A stretch of 64,000 nucleotides of DNA from Polynucleobacter hallstattensis (lineage in GTDB: Bacteria > Pseudomonadota > Gammaproteobacteria > Burkholderiales > Burkholderiaceae), in NCBI RefSeq assembly GCF_018881835.1, contig NZ_JACVPO010000001.1, forward strand, positions 310,001 to 374,000, read 5' to 3'. Positions 28,703 to 38,956 of the stretch are shown here, one piece after another. Position numbers and translations under genes: made by a program. The notes beneath the pieces were generated by a model. It saw only the letters and a program-made list of their open reading frames with translations, made no database searches and had not been told where the DNA came from. How positions within the stretch are numbered: the first letter of the stretch is position 1; each line of letters opens with the position of its first letter.

Positions 28703-29326
28703 ATGTTCCCCTACATTTACCTTGCTTCACAAAGTCCACGACGCCAAGAGATACTCAAACAGATTGGCGTCAATTTTGAAATGCTGGTTGCAGCACCTGG
28801 TGAAGATACGGAAACCCTTGAGACACCCCTTCCTAATGAAAAGGCGCGCACTTACGTTGAACGAGTTACCTTTGCCAAAAGTGCTATTGCCTTAGCCAGG
28901 TGGCAAAAAAGCGGTAAGCCTTGGGCGCCTATCTTGTGTGCAGATACTACCGTCAGCCTACCTAGCAATCCAGATGGTGAAATTCTCGGAAAACCAAATG
29001 ATGCTACTGATGCCACGCGTATTCTAAAAATGCTCAGCGGTCAAACGCATCAGGTTTTAACTGCAGTTGCACTCACAACTGATCCCAAAATAAATCCATT
29101 GTGTTTGGTACAAGTATCTGAAGTGGAATTTGCCCGCCTAACTGAAGCTCAAATTGAGAGCTACATTCAGAGTGGCGAACCTTTTGGTAAGGCTGGAGCA
29201 TATGGCATTCAAGGTCTTGGTGGGGCTTTTATTCCTTCTATTAAAGGCAGCTATAGCGGTATCATGGGATTACCCATTTTCGAAGTTAACCAATTATTAG
29301 ATTTTGCAAAAGTCGCCCGCATATGA
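28703..29326 (+). CDS. Maf family nucleoside triphosphate pyrophosphatase
   Basis: A 207-aa house-cleaning enzyme that hydrolyses non-canonical or methylated nucleotides. It has the Maf N-terminal signature IYLASQSPRRQEILKQIGV, CADTTVSLPSNPDGEILGKP and the late KGSYSGIMGLPIFE. I start at ATG 28703; a longer in-frame start at 28637 overlaps rlmH by 59 bp. It overlaps rng by 4 nt. The C-terminal pattern suggests the dTTP/UTP subgroup, but that is tentative. Confidence 0.92.
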   Translation: MFPYIYLASQSPRRQEILKQIGVNFEMLVAAPGEDTETLETPLPNEKARTYVERVTFAKSAIALARWQKSGKPWAPILCADTTVSLPSNPDGEILGKPNDATDATRILKMLSGQTHQVLTAVALTTDPKINPLCLVQVSEVEFARLTEAQIESYIQSGEPFGKAGAYGIQGLGGAFIPSIKGSYSGIMGLPIFEVNQLLDFAKVARI

Positions 29327-30786
29327 ACGAAGAAATTCTGATTAACATCACCCCCCAAGAAACACGGGTGGCACTAATTCAGCAAGGCGCTGTTCAAGAG
29401 CTTCAGATTGAGCGTACACGTCAACGCGGTATCGTCGGCAATATCTATTTGGCTAAAGTGGTGCGCGTACTTCCTGGCATGCAGTCTGCCTTTATTGAGA
29501 TCGGCCTAGAGCGCACTGCATTTATGCATGTTGCTGACATTACTCAAAATAACCCTCAAGCTCAGATCGAAAAACTGCTCTTTGAAGGCCAAAATGTTTT
29601 AGTGCAAGTTCTGAAAGATCCCTTGGGAACCAAAGGTGCACGTCTCACCACCCAACTCAGTATTGCTGGTCGAAACTTGGTTTATCTACCACCAGCTGGT
29701 ACAGATGTAACCACCGAGAAATATATTGGCGTCTCCCAAAGAATAGATCAACCAGAAGAACGGGAAGCCATCAAGGTGCGCCTTGCAGGACTCATGCCCG
29801 CCGACGAAAAAGGTGGGATCATTGTGCGTACTAGCGCACAAGATGCCAGTGATACTGAACTCAAGCACGACATGCACTACCTGCGTACAACCTGGGAAAA
29901 GATTCGTGAGGCCGTAAATCACAAGGCCGCGCCTAGCTTGCTCTATCAGGACCTCAGTCTAGCTGAACGTGTATTACGAGATCTTGCTAGCGAAGAAACT
30001 ACAGAAATTCGGGTGGACTCAGCCGAGAACTTTGAAAAACTCAAAGGGTTCGCTACGCTGTATATGCCAAATTTATTGGATAAGCTTACACTGCACCGTG
30101 GTGAGCGTGCCTTATTTGATTTATTTGATGTTGATGCTGAAATTAATAAAGCACTTGGCAGAAGAGTAGATCTCAAATCGGGTGGCTACCTGATGATTGA
30201 CCAAACAGAATCCATGACTACGATTGACGTCAACACCGGAAGTTATGTCGGCGCACGTAATCTTGATGACACCGTATTCAAAACTAATCTTGAAGCCGCC
30301 CAAGCTATTGCCCGTCAGCTGCGCTTGCGCAATCTTGGCGGCATCATCATCATTGACTTTATTGATATGTTGAGCAAAGACCATCAAGAATCGGTTTTGC
30401 ACGAACTCAAGCGCAATTTAGAACGCGATCATGCTCGCACCTCGGTGAATGACTTCTCTTCATTGGGCCTGGTGGAGATGACACGTAAACGTACTCGGGA
30501 ATCTTTAGCCCATATTACCTGTGAGCCATGCACTACTTGCCAAGGTAAAGGTGAAATCAAAACTGCGCAAACGGTTTGCTATGAGATTTTGCGAGAGATT
30601 GTGCGCGAGCATCGCCAATTTAACCCTCGAGAATTTAGAATCGTTGCCGCACCCGACGTGATTGATCTTTTCCTCGAGGAGGAGAATCAGTTCTTGGCAC
30701 AGTTGGGTGACTTTATTGCTAAGCCCATCAAGCTTCAGGCAGAAGGCAGCTTCCGCCAAGAACAGTACGATATTGTTCTCAGCTAA
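29323..30786 (+). CDS. rng: ribonuclease G
   Basis: A 487-aa endonuclease of the RNase E/G family acting in 16S rRNA 5' maturation and mRNA decay. An S1 domain (about 35-125) is followed by RNase H-like and DNase I-like domains. TTIDVNTGSYVGARNLDD and the catalytic-site IIIIDFIDM are visible. The zinc-link cysteines are in CEPCTTCQGKG. It lacks the long degradosome-scaffold tail of RNase E, which supports RNase G. Its end lies 7 bp from the convergent msbA. Confidence 0.94.
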   Translation: MNEEILINITPQETRVALIQQGAVQELQIERTRQRGIVGNIYLAKVVRVLPGMQSAFIEIGLERTAFMHVADITQNNPQAQIEKLLFEGQNVLVQVLKDPLGTKGARLTTQLSIAGRNLVYLPPAGTDVTTEKYIGVSQRIDQPEEREAIKVRLAGLMPADEKGGIIVRTSAQDASDTELKHDMHYLRTTWEKIREAVNHKAAPSLLYQDLSLAERVLRDLASEETTEIRVDSAENFEKLKGFATLYMPNLLDKLTLHRGERALFDLFDVDAEINKALGRRVDLKSGGYLMIDQTESMTTIDVNTGSYVGARNLDDTVFKTNLEAAQAIARQLRLRNLGGIIIIDFIDMLSKDHQESVLHELKRNLERDHARTSVNDFSSLGLVEMTRKRTRESLAHITCEPCTTCQGKGEIKTAQTVCYEILREIVREHRQFNPREFRIVAAPDVIDLFLEEENQFLAQLGDFIAKPIKLQAEGSFRQEQYDIVLS

Positions 30787-30793
30787 TGATTGA

Positions 30794-32557
30794 TTAAGCG
30801 TTCGAAAACTGAATACGATGCAAGTTGGCATATAAACCATCTTGAGCAATCAACTCTTCGTGTGAACCATTCTCAATCACATGACCATGCTCTAGCACCA
30901 CAATCCGATCAGCATGCTCAATAGTTGATAAACGATGGGCAATAACTAAAGTAGTTCTACCGGCCATCAAACGCTCTAAAGCATCTTGCACTTGACGCTC
31001 GGATTCGGAATCGAGTGCCGAGGTTGCCTCATCCAAAATCAGGATAGGCGCATCTTTGTAGATAGCTCTCGCGATAGCCAAACGCTGACGTTGACCGCCT
31101 GATAAACGATTGCCGTTATCACCAATTTGAGTGTCAATACCTTCGGGCATCTCTTTCATGAGCGCAGATAAGTTTGCCGCTTCAAGCGCTTCGATGACAC
31201 GTCCACGATCAATGCCATCCGCACCCGTAGCGCCATAGGCTACGTTTGCCGCAATACTGTCATTGAATAAAATCACATCCTGACTCACAAAAGCGAGTTG
31301 TTTACGCACATCAGCCAGCACAATATTCTCAAGAGGAGTGTCGTCCAAGAAAATTTGTCCACTGGTCGGCCTAAAGAAACGCGGCAATAAATTGACTAGC
31401 GTAGATTTACCACCGCCAGACGGCCCTACAAAGGCAACCACTTCACCAGGCTTAATATTCAAACACACGCCAGTGAGAGCATCTTTACGTCCAGCCTCTT
31501 GCTGATATGAGAAACCAACGTCTTCAAACCGAATTGCGCCCTTGGCTTTGCTTAGAGGCTTCATATTCTCCTTGCGAGATTCATCCTCCTCGAAGGGTTG
31601 ATCCATAAGGGAGAAGATCATTTCCGCAGCAGTTAAGCCGCGTTGCAAAGGCTGATTAATATCAGCGAGATGTTTAATCGGCGAGATCACTAACAACATA
31701 GCAGTAATAAAAGAGGCAAAGCCACCAACCGTTGTACCCTCAGTGGCAGACTGCATCAAGGCAATAACCAAGACGATCGAAAGGGCCATAGAAGCAATGA
31801 GCTGGGTAATTGGCTGATTCAAGCCGCCAGCAACTGCTGATTTCAAGGCAAATTGACGAAGACGATCCGCTTTTTCCATAAAGCGACCCATCTCGTATTC
31901 TTCAGCACCATGCACCTTCACGATCTTATACCCGGCTGCAGATTCTTCAACAATGTAAGCGAGCTCGCTAGTCATTGTTTGTTGCTCACGATTCAGTGAG
32001 CGCAAGCGTTTATTAATCCTTCCAATAATGAAGGCAATAATTGGGAAAATCATCAAGACTACTAATGTCAGTTGCCAATTTAGGTAAATCAAGTAGCCAA
32101 TTAATCCAATCACGGTAAGAGAATCGCGTACCAAACTAATCAACACACTTCCCATAATAGAGAGAGCATTATTCACCTCAAAAACTACCGCATTAATTAA
32201 GCTGGATGCAGAGTTCTTTTGAAAGAACGTCGTGCTTGAATGCAGTAATGCCTTAAACATCTGCATACGCATCTTCAGCAAAACAGCATTGATCACGCGA
32301 TTTAAAAGATAGCTAGACAAAAATTGCGCCATCCCTCGCACAAAGGCTAGGCCGACCAAGAAAACGGGTACTAGCCAGAGTTTTTGATCCATCTGACCGG
32401 TGAAACCACGATCTAGCAGAGGCTTCATGAGGGCCGGCATAGAGGTTTCTGCACCAGCAACCAGCGCCATGGCCAATATAGAGCCAATAATCAAGCCAAT
32501 ATGGGGCTTGAGGTACTGAATTAAGCGATTTAGGGCGGTACGGTCTTGAGCATTCAT
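30794..32557 (-). CDS. msbA: lipid A export ATP-binding/permease protein MsbA
   Basis: A 587-aa ABC half-transporter that flips lipid A-core across the inner membrane. Six membrane helices cover residues about 15-310. The ATPase domain has Walker A GPSGGGKST, signature LSGGQRQRLAIARA and Walker B ILILDEATSALDSES. I start at ATG 32557 (MNAQDRTALNR). The frame is open for 91 more codons, but that stretch is antisense to the glycosyltransferase gene and looks non-coding. Neighbouring LPS-core genes support MsbA over other exporters. Confidence 0.92.
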   Translation of the reverse strand: MNAQDRTALNRLIQYLKPHIGLIIGSILAMALVAGAETSMPALMKPLLDRGFTGQMDQKLWLVPVFLVGLAFVRGMAQFLSSYLLNRVINAVLLKMRMQMFKALLHSSTTFFQKNSASSLINAVVFEVNNALSIMGSVLISLVRDSLTVIGLIGYLIYLNWQLTLVVLMIFPIIAFIIGRINKRLRSLNREQQTMTSELAYIVEESAAGYKIVKVHGAEEYEMGRFMEKADRLRQFALKSAVAGGLNQPITQLIASMALSIVLVIALMQSATEGTTVGGFASFITAMLLVISPIKHLADINQPLQRGLTAAEMIFSLMDQPFEEDESRKENMKPLSKAKGAIRFEDVGFSYQQEAGRKDALTGVCLNIKPGEVVAFVGPSGGGKSTLVNLLPRFFRPTSGQIFLDDTPLENIVLADVRKQLAFVSQDVILFNDSIAANVAYGATGADGIDRGRVIEALEAANLSALMKEMPEGIDTQIGDNGNRLSGGQRQRLAIARAIYKDAPILILDEATSALDSESERQVQDALERLMAGRTTLVIAHRLSTIEHADRIVVLEHGHVIENGSHEELIAQDGLYANLHRIQFSNA

Positions 32558-32567
32558 ATAATGAATT

Positions 32568-33347
32568 ATGCCCACCTTATCCGTCATACTCATCACTCGC
32601 AATGAAGAGGCCAATTTGGCCGATTGTTTGGCCTCCCTAGAAGGGATTGCCCAGCAAATCGTGGTGGTCGATACCAATAGCACCGATAACACCCTAGAAA
32701 TCGCTAAAAAGCATGGGGCGCTTATTAGCCAGCCAGCCGACTGGCCTGGATTTGGCACCCAAAAAAACCGTGCCTTAGACCTGGCCACCGGTGACTGGGT
32801 ACTCTCCTTGGATGCGGATGAGCGACTCACCCCCGCCCTCAGAAGTGAAATTCTGACGGCTATCCATCATTTAGCCCATGTTGACTGTTTCGCAATTCCT
32901 CGCCTATCTTGGTATTGCGGTCGTTTTATTCGACATTCCGGCTGGAGTCCGGATTATGTAGATCGATTGTTTAAGCGCGGAACTGCCCGCTTCTCAGATG
33001 ATCTGGTTCATGAGCGGCTGATCCCTAATGGGCAAGTAGCCAAGCTAGAGAATCCAATGCTGCATTTCAGCTTCATGAACTACTCACAAGTGCTCCAAAA
33101 ACTAGATCGCTATTCAACAGCTTCAGCAGAGCAGGCATTTTCTAAAGGTAAAAAGAGTAGTCCATTAACTGCAGTACTTCATGGTATTTGGGCTTTTACT
33201 CGTACCTACTTCATACGACTTGGTTTTCTGGACGGCCCTCAGGGTTTTGCATTAGCAATCTCGAATGGGCAAGGAACCTACTATCGCTATATGAAGTTGT
33301 GGCATTTACACCAAGAAGCGAACTCCAATAACTCCCTCAGTAAATGA
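32568..33347 (+). CDS. family 2 glycosyltransferase, WaaE/KdtX-like (LPS core)
   Basis: A 259-aa GT-A glycosyltransferase. It begins PTLSVILITRNEEANLADCL, has VVDTNSTDNTLEIAK, and the metal-binding LSLDADERLTP near residue 84. QKNRAL and GWSPDYVDRLFKR are typical of the WaaE group that adds glucose or heptose to the inner LPS core. The start codon is only 10 bp from the divergent msbA start. It overlaps the next gene by 4 nt. Confidence 0.86.
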   Translation: MPTLSVILITRNEEANLADCLASLEGIAQQIVVVDTNSTDNTLEIAKKHGALISQPADWPGFGTQKNRALDLATGDWVLSLDADERLTPALRSEILTAIHHLAHVDCFAIPRLSWYCGRFIRHSGWSPDYVDRLFKRGTARFSDDLVHERLIPNGQVAKLENPMLHFSFMNYSQVLQKLDRYSTASAEQAFSKGKKSSPLTAVLHGIWAFTRTYFIRLGFLDGPQGFALAISNGQGTYYRYMKLWHLHQEANSNNSLSK

Positions 33348-34123
33348 TCTCTGTTCTTCTAGCGACCTATAACTGGCCGCAGGCCCTCAAACTCTGTCTT
33401 GAGTCACTTAGTACTCAAGTAGATTTCCATTTTGAAATCATCATTGCCGATGATGGCTCAAGCACAGACACCAAAGATCTCATAGAAGACATCCAGAAAA
33501 ATTTCCCAGTAAAAATCACTCATTTGTGGCAAGAAGATCATGGATTTCGTAAGACCCGCATTCTTAATCAAGCCATTCAAGCAGCGTCCGGTGAATATCT
33601 AGTATTTCTTGATGGTGATTGCATTGTTCAACCCGACTTTATTGCGCAACATCGCGCACTGTCGCTGGTGAGCCATTTAGTAACAGGTAGCCGTGTCATA
33701 CTGAACGACGATCTCAGCAAGCAATTGCTTTCATGGCCCCACTGGGATTTTAAGAAATTCACCGATAACCTATTAAGCTATCGACTATCCGGTGGTATTA
33801 ATAAGTACTGGCCCCTCAAAGTCAAGTTGGGTAATGGCGCCTGGCGTAATTACAAAAAATTTGTCTGGCGTCGTATTAAAGGTTGCAATATGGCGTGTTG
33901 GAAAGCTGACGCTCTGGCGATAGGTGGCTTTGATGAGACTATGACAGGCTGGGGACACGAGGATGCTGATTTTGTTTTCAGACTTCAAAACAAAGGCTTG
34001 ATTCGTAAATCCGGATCCTGGGCAACTGAGGTCTTGCACCTCTACCACCGCATCAATGATCAATCCAATGCTGCAGAAAATGCGCGTCGCGTCCGTGAAA
34101 AAATTCTGGCTAAAGCTCTGTAG
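33344..34123 (+). CDS. family 2 glycosyltransferase with C-terminal galactosyltransferase-like region
   Basis: A 259-aa GT-A enzyme. It begins ISVLLATYNWPQALKLCLES, has IIADDGSSTDTKDLI and the DxD-like FLDGDCIVQPDFI near residue 92. The later GFDETMTGWGHEDADFVFRL is the C-terminal glycosyltransferase signature. It overlaps the previous gene (ATGA) and precedes a family 9 glycosyltransferase, so it probably acts in LPS core or O-antigen assembly. Donor and acceptor cannot be read from the sequence. Confidence 0.84.
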   Translation: MISVLLATYNWPQALKLCLESLSTQVDFHFEIIIADDGSSTDTKDLIEDIQKNFPVKITHLWQEDHGFRKTRILNQAIQAASGEYLVFLDGDCIVQPDFIAQHRALSLVSHLVTGSRVILNDDLSKQLLSWPHWDFKKFTDNLLSYRLSGGINKYWPLKVKLGNGAWRNYKKFVWRRIKGCNMACWKADALAIGGFDETMTGWGHEDADFVFRLQNKGLIRKSGSWATEVLHLYHRINDQSNAAENARRVREKILAKAL

Positions 34124-34143
34124 GATTCAGTTACATTAGCCCT

Positions 34144-35301
34144 ATGACTGCATTCTCAGCGCTCAAGCCTAAAAAAGTTTTATTTATTGCGACTCGCCAA
34201 ATTGGAGATGTCCTTGTCACTACGCCACTAATTTCACAAGCACGTGAATTATGGCCAGATGCGGAATTTCACTTCTTAGGCTACCGCGGTAAGCTTGAGA
34301 TGCTCAAAGGCAATCCTGATATTGCTCAGATCATTGAAACCTCAGATCGCCCCAAGCTTGGGGAATATTTCACTTTATTTTTTAAACTCTTTCAACATTA
34401 TGATTTAGCAGTGGTTACGCAACCCAGTGATCGCGCCTATTTCTATGGCTTAGCAGCAGCTCATCACCGAGTGGGTGTACTAGGTGGCCATCCTCAAGGA
34501 CTCACTGAGCAAGATAAAGCTAAGAAAAGTAAGAGCGCCAAACAAAATGCCTGGAAAAAAACTATCAGCCTGCATACAGTTGACGTAAATTATTTTGCAC
34601 AACATGTCATTACTGAAAAGCTTCGTCTACTCGAGATCTTTTATAAAAGTCCACTGGAATTATTTAAGAAACCAATCTCGGTAACAGCTCCCGCTGGTGA
34701 TCCGATTACCCCAAGCATTGCCGCTCAACTTCACTCGCCTTACGTAGTGGTTCACCCCGGGCCTTTAACCGCATATAAGCGTTGGCCACTTGCGTATTGG
34801 CAAACATTGCTGACATGGATTGCAAAACAAGGGTGGCAAGTGGTACTGAGCGCATCTCCCGCAAAGCAAGATCTACAACTCAATCAAGATATTCTTTCAT
34901 TGCTTGATAAAGAAGTCCGTAAACATGTCGTTGATACCGCGGGCCAGCTCACTATCCCACAGGCGGGAACACTCATTCGTGGAGCGATCGCTTATGTTGG
35001 AGTAGACACCTCTATTACGCACTTAGCAGCCGCATGCAATACGCCCACCATTGCCCTATTCGGTCCAACACCACCCACCAACTTTGGGCCATGGCCTAAT
35101 GGTTTTGTTGGTGAACAGCCATATCAGTTAAGAGCTCGCTCGCAGACAGTTGGTAACGTCACAATCCTACAAGGGCCTGGTGAATGCGTCCCCTGCCGCA
35201 AAGCAGGTTGCGAGGATCGTGCAAGTAGCAAAAGCGAATGCTTGGACCAGCTAGAGCCAAACCAAGTGATTCAAGCACTACAAAGCGCTATAAAGAAATA
35301 A
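34144..35301 (+). CDS. family 9 glycosyltransferase (heptosyltransferase-like)
   Basis: A 385-aa GT-B enzyme of the heptosyltransferase family (WaaC/F/Q). The N-terminal KVLFIATRQIGDVLVTTPLI, the nucleotide-sugar site YVVVHPGPLTAYKRWPLAYW and the late YVGVDTSITHLAAACNTPTI, then LFGPT, are typical. The C-terminal part has four closely spaced cysteines (CVPCRKAGC...C), seen in WaaQ-like members. It is the third gene of a glycosyltransferase run and converges with dnaE, 13 bp away. Confidence 0.86.
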   Translation: MTAFSALKPKKVLFIATRQIGDVLVTTPLISQARELWPDAEFHFLGYRGKLEMLKGNPDIAQIIETSDRPKLGEYFTLFFKLFQHYDLAVVTQPSDRAYFYGLAAAHHRVGVLGGHPQGLTEQDKAKKSKSAKQNAWKKTISLHTVDVNYFAQHVITEKLRLLEIFYKSPLELFKKPISVTAPAGDPITPSIAAQLHSPYVVVHPGPLTAYKRWPLAYWQTLLTWIAKQGWQVVLSASPAKQDLQLNQDILSLLDKEVRKHVVDTAGQLTIPQAGTLIRGAIAYVGVDTSITHLAAACNTPTIALFGPTPPTNFGPWPNGFVGEQPYQLRARSQTVGNVTILQGPGECVPCRKAGCEDRASSKSECLDQLEPNQVIQALQSAIKK

Positions 35302-35314
35302 AACTGATGCTCGC

Positions 35315-38300
35315 TTAGAGGTACTGAACTTGAACAGTATTAGATTGCTTGGCTGCCAAAATTTGATTCAAACTATGTAAGCAAGCGTCATCTGGATAAA
35401 TTCGGAGCTCTTCCGGGAACTGCATCAGACAGGCTCCACCACTGGTGGTGACTACAGCAGTAAGCATTAAGCCCTTCATGCCTTCGCTAGCGCTTGGCAT
35501 CGAAGCTACCGCAGGACCTAGCTTAGGATCGCGTACCCGGTTGCTCATCAAGTAAGGTCCAATTTGGCTACGTAAGGATTTGAGATCAATTGCTGAATCG
35601 ATCGACAGATGCAAGTTGCGTGCAAACCGCATACGGGCTCCCGTAATATCCATCACCGCCTCAGAAACGATTCTCACTCCACCAGAAAACTTATCCGGAG
35701 TGATATTGACCTTAGCCACCAGCAACTCATCTTCTTTGAGCCAAGAACGATTGGGTTCATAGACTTCGCTGTAAAGAGTCACTTCAATCGCAGCAGTACC
35801 ATCATCAATGGTTGCAATCATCATACGTCCACGCTGACCAGTCAGCATCCGAGCGGAGGTAATAATGCCGGAGATCAACTGATCCTTGCCCTCAGTTACC
35901 TTGGCCAATGGCTGGCGAATGAAATGCGCCGTTTCGTCGCGATAGGCGTCAAACATATGGCCAGTTAAACAAAGCCCAAGAGCACTCTTCTCATCTTGGA
36001 GACGTTTCTTTTCAGACCATGGTAATTCGCGAACTAGCTCTGGTAAATGACGATCGTCTTCTCCTGCCACCTCAAACAAGCTTACTTGATTAATTGAAGC
36101 TTCAGCTTGTTCGGCAGCTTCAATTGCGCGCGCAAGAGAAGCCAGTAGAGTAGATCGAATATCGTAAGGATTGCCACCAGCAGGAATGGAGTCCTTATAC
36201 AAGCTATCAAAGGCGCCAGCACGCATCAAAGCCTCAATCGCTCGACGGTTTACCTGTCTACGATCCACGCGTGCGCAGAAATCAAACAGATCCTTGAATG
36301 GACCGCCAGCTTCACGGGCCTTCACAATCACTTCGATTGCCGCTTCACCAGTTCCCCTAACCGCACCTAAACCATAGCGAATATGGCTAATAGGAGAATC
36401 CGGTGCCGCATCTGGTGCGCGCAATGGTGTGAACACGAACACGCCAGTATTAATGTCTGGTGAAAACACGCGAATATGATTTGCCAAACAATCGTCATAC
36501 AGAATCTTCACCTTATCGGTGTCATCCATTGCGAGCGATAAGTTGGCTGCCATAAATTCAGCGGGGTAGTAGGCTTTTAGCCAAGCAGTTTGATATGCCA
36601 AGAGCGCATAAGCAGCAGCGTGGGATTTATTAAATCCATAGCCTGCAAAACGCTCCATCAAGTCATAAATCTCGTTGGCTTTACCTTCAGTAATACCGCC
36701 AGCTTTTGCGCCATCACTAAAAATCTTGCGATGCTGCGCCATCTCTTCAGGCTTCTTCTTACCCATTGCACGACGCAACATATCAGCGCCACCGAGTGAA
36801 TAGCCGCCGATCATCTGCGCCATCTGCATCACCTGCTCTTGGTAAACCATGATGCCGTAGGTTTCTTGCAGAACGGGCTCAATGCGAGGATCCGGATACT
36901 CTACTTTTTGCCGCCCGTGCTTACGTTCAATAAAGTCCGGGATCAGGTCCATTGGACCAGGACGGTAGAGAGCAACAAGAGCAATAATATCTTCGAAGCG
37001 GTCAGGCTTAGCTTCCCGAAGCATGCCTTGCATGCCGCGACTTTCTAGCTGGAAGACGGCGACCGTATTAGCATTCTTTAAAACTTCAAAAGCCTTTTGA
37101 TCGTCGAGCAGAATTTCACCGATATTCCAATCTTTACGATCGGTATGTAACGTCTTAATCCATTTCTCAGCAGCCGCCAAAATTGTTAAGGTGGTTAAAC
37201 CCAGGAAGTCGAACTTCACCAGGCCAATCGCCTCTACGTCATCTTTATCAAACTGACTAATGACTGAACCACTCTCTTGGTCTTTGGAGTCTTTCGCCTC
37301 TTGGGTATAGAGCGGGCAAAAATCGGTTAAACGACCAGGCGCAATTAATACACCGCCCGCATGCATGCCCACGTTGCGAGTCATGCCTTCTAATTGCTGT
37401 GCGAGAGATAACAGTTGACGCACTTCATCTTCATTCTTTTCACGCTCGCCTAATTGCTTCTCTTCCTTCTTAGCCATTTCAATAGTCATGTACTGACCTG
37501 GCTTGTTCGGAATCAATTTCGCGATACCGTCAACGAAGTTATAGCCTTGCTCGAGCACGCGACCAACGTCACGGATTGCCGCACGTGCAGCCATCGTTCC
37601 AAAGGTCGCAATTTGACTAACCGCATCTTTTCCGTATTTATCTTTTACGTACTGAATCACGCGATCGCGCCCATGCTGGCAAAAGTCAATATCGAAGTCG
37701 GGCATCGACACCCGCTCAGGATTTAAGAAGCGCTCAAAGAGAAGGTTGTAACGCAGTGGATCAAGATCAGTAATGCCTAATGAATAGGCGACTAAAGAGC
37801 CAGCACCAGATCCACGGCCTGGACCTACAGGTACGCTATTATTTTTTGCCCAGTTAATGAAGTCCGCAACAATTAAGAAATAACCAGGGAAACCCATTTG
37901 AGCAATGGTCTTCACCTCAAATACCAGGCGCTCGTGATAGCGGGACTCTTCCTTGGCACGCTCTTCTGCGTCAGGGAAATTACGCTCCATATGACGCTTT
38001 AAGCCAATTTCAGATTGCTGCAATAAATAATCGTCGAGCGTAATACCTGGTGGTGTTGGGAAATCCGGCAAACGCGGCTGACCTAAAGTCAAAGAGAGGT
38101 TGCAGCGCTTGGCAATCTCCACTGAATTTGCAAGTGCAACTGGTAAATCTGCAAAGCGCTTTTCCATCTCCTCTTGAGATAAAAAATATTGCTCTTCATT
38201 AAATTTCTTGGTGCGACGAGGATTACCTAAAAGCTCACCTTCAGCGATACAGACTCGTGCTTCATGGGCTGTGAAGTCACTACGCTGCATAAACTGCACT

Positions 38301-38941
38301 GGATGCGTAGCAACAACCGGTAAATCCATTTCACTAGCAAGATGGCAAGCCAGTTGTAGTTGCTGCTCATCCTGAGGATGGCCACCGCGCTGTACTTCAA
38401 TGTAAAAAGCATTTGGAAATAAGCTCGCCCAACGCTTAGCAGCATCTTTCGCTAAATCTTCTTGACCAGCTAGGAGCGAAGCACCAACATCACCCCAGCG
38501 CCCACCTGAAAGTGCAATTAATCCATAAGACAGCGTTCTTTTTGCAGCTTTATCTTCAGCTTTTGAAGCTGGTTCGCTAAACCATTTCAGATCAATCTCA
38601 GCTCGACCTCGGGATTGATTCTCAAGGGAGGCTTTAGTCAAGAGCTGGCATAAATTGAGATAGCCGGAGTGATTTTGTACTAGAAGTAATAAACGATGAG
38701 GTTGATCTGGGTCTTGAGGATTACTCACCCAAACATCTGCGCCTGCAATTGGCTTAATACCGCCAGAGCGTGCAGTACTATAAAAACGAACCAGGCCAAA
38801 TAAATTACTTAAGTCGGTAAGGGCTAAGGCGCCCATGCCATCTTTTTCAGCAGCAGCTACCGCATCGTCAATGCGAACGACGCCATCCGTAATTGAAAAC
38901 TCGGAATGGACGCGCAGATGAACAAAACGGGGTGAAGCCAT
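35315..38941 (-). CDS. dnaE: DNA polymerase III alpha subunit
   Basis: A 1208-aa replicative polymerase. The N-terminal PHP domain begins FVHLRVHSEFSITDGVVRID. The polymerase active site includes GPGRGSGAGSLVAY and the catalytic aspartates in MPDFDIDFCQHGRD (near residue 415). A helix-hairpin-helix and an OB-fold (about 990-1070) follow. It is the DnaE1 type, not DnaE2/ImuC. Its start codon is 15 bp from the divergent gluQ start. Confidence 0.96.
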   Translation of the reverse strand: MASPRFVHLRVHSEFSITDGVVRIDDAVAAAEKDGMGALALTDLSNLFGLVRFYSTARSGGIKPIAGADVWVSNPQDPDQPHRLLLLVQNHSGYLNLCQLLTKASLENQSRGRAEIDLKWFSEPASKAEDKAAKRTLSYGLIALSGGRWGDVGASLLAGQEDLAKDAAKRWASLFPNAFYIEVQRGGHPQDEQQLQLACHLASEMDLPVVATHPVQFMQRSDFTAHEARVCIAEGELLGNPRRTKKFNEEQYFLSQEEMEKRFADLPVALANSVEIAKRCNLSLTLGQPRLPDFPTPPGITLDDYLLQQSEIGLKRHMERNFPDAEERAKEESRYHERLVFEVKTIAQMGFPGYFLIVADFINWAKNNSVPVGPGRGSGAGSLVAYSLGITDLDPLRYNLLFERFLNPERVSMPDFDIDFCQHGRDRVIQYVKDKYGKDAVSQIATFGTMAARAAIRDVGRVLEQGYNFVDGIAKLIPNKPGQYMTIEMAKKEEKQLGEREKNEDEVRQLLSLAQQLEGMTRNVGMHAGGVLIAPGRLTDFCPLYTQEAKDSKDQESGSVISQFDKDDVEAIGLVKFDFLGLTTLTILAAAEKWIKTLHTDRKDWNIGEILLDDQKAFEVLKNANTVAVFQLESRGMQGMLREAKPDRFEDIIALVALYRPGPMDLIPDFIERKHGRQKVEYPDPRIEPVLQETYGIMVYQEQVMQMAQMIGGYSLGGADMLRRAMGKKKPEEMAQHRKIFSDGAKAGGITEGKANEIYDLMERFAGYGFNKSHAAAYALLAYQTAWLKAYYPAEFMAANLSLAMDDTDKVKILYDDCLANHIRVFSPDINTGVFVFTPLRAPDAAPDSPISHIRYGLGAVRGTGEAAIEVIVKAREAGGPFKDLFDFCARVDRRQVNRRAIEALMRAGAFDSLYKDSIPAGGNPYDIRSTLLASLARAIEAAEQAEASINQVSLFEVAGEDDRHLPELVRELPWSEKKRLQDEKSALGLCLTGHMFDAYRDETAHFIRQPLAKVTEGKDQLISGIITSARMLTGQRGRMMIATIDDGTAAIEVTLYSEVYEPNRSWLKEDELLVAKVNITPDKFSGGVRIVSEAVMDITGARMRFARNLHLSIDSAIDLKSLRSQIGPYLMSNRVRDPKLGPAVASMPSASEGMKGLMLTAVVTTSGGACLMQFPEELRIYPDDACLHSLNQILAAKQSNTVQVQYL

Positions 38942-38956
38942 GAGATCATTTTAGCT

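Noticed and set aside
32558-32830. 91-residue N-terminal extension of MsbA
   Set aside because: It is fully antisense to a well-supported glycosyltransferase, has no transporter-like features, and MNAQDRTALNR at 32557 is a good start.
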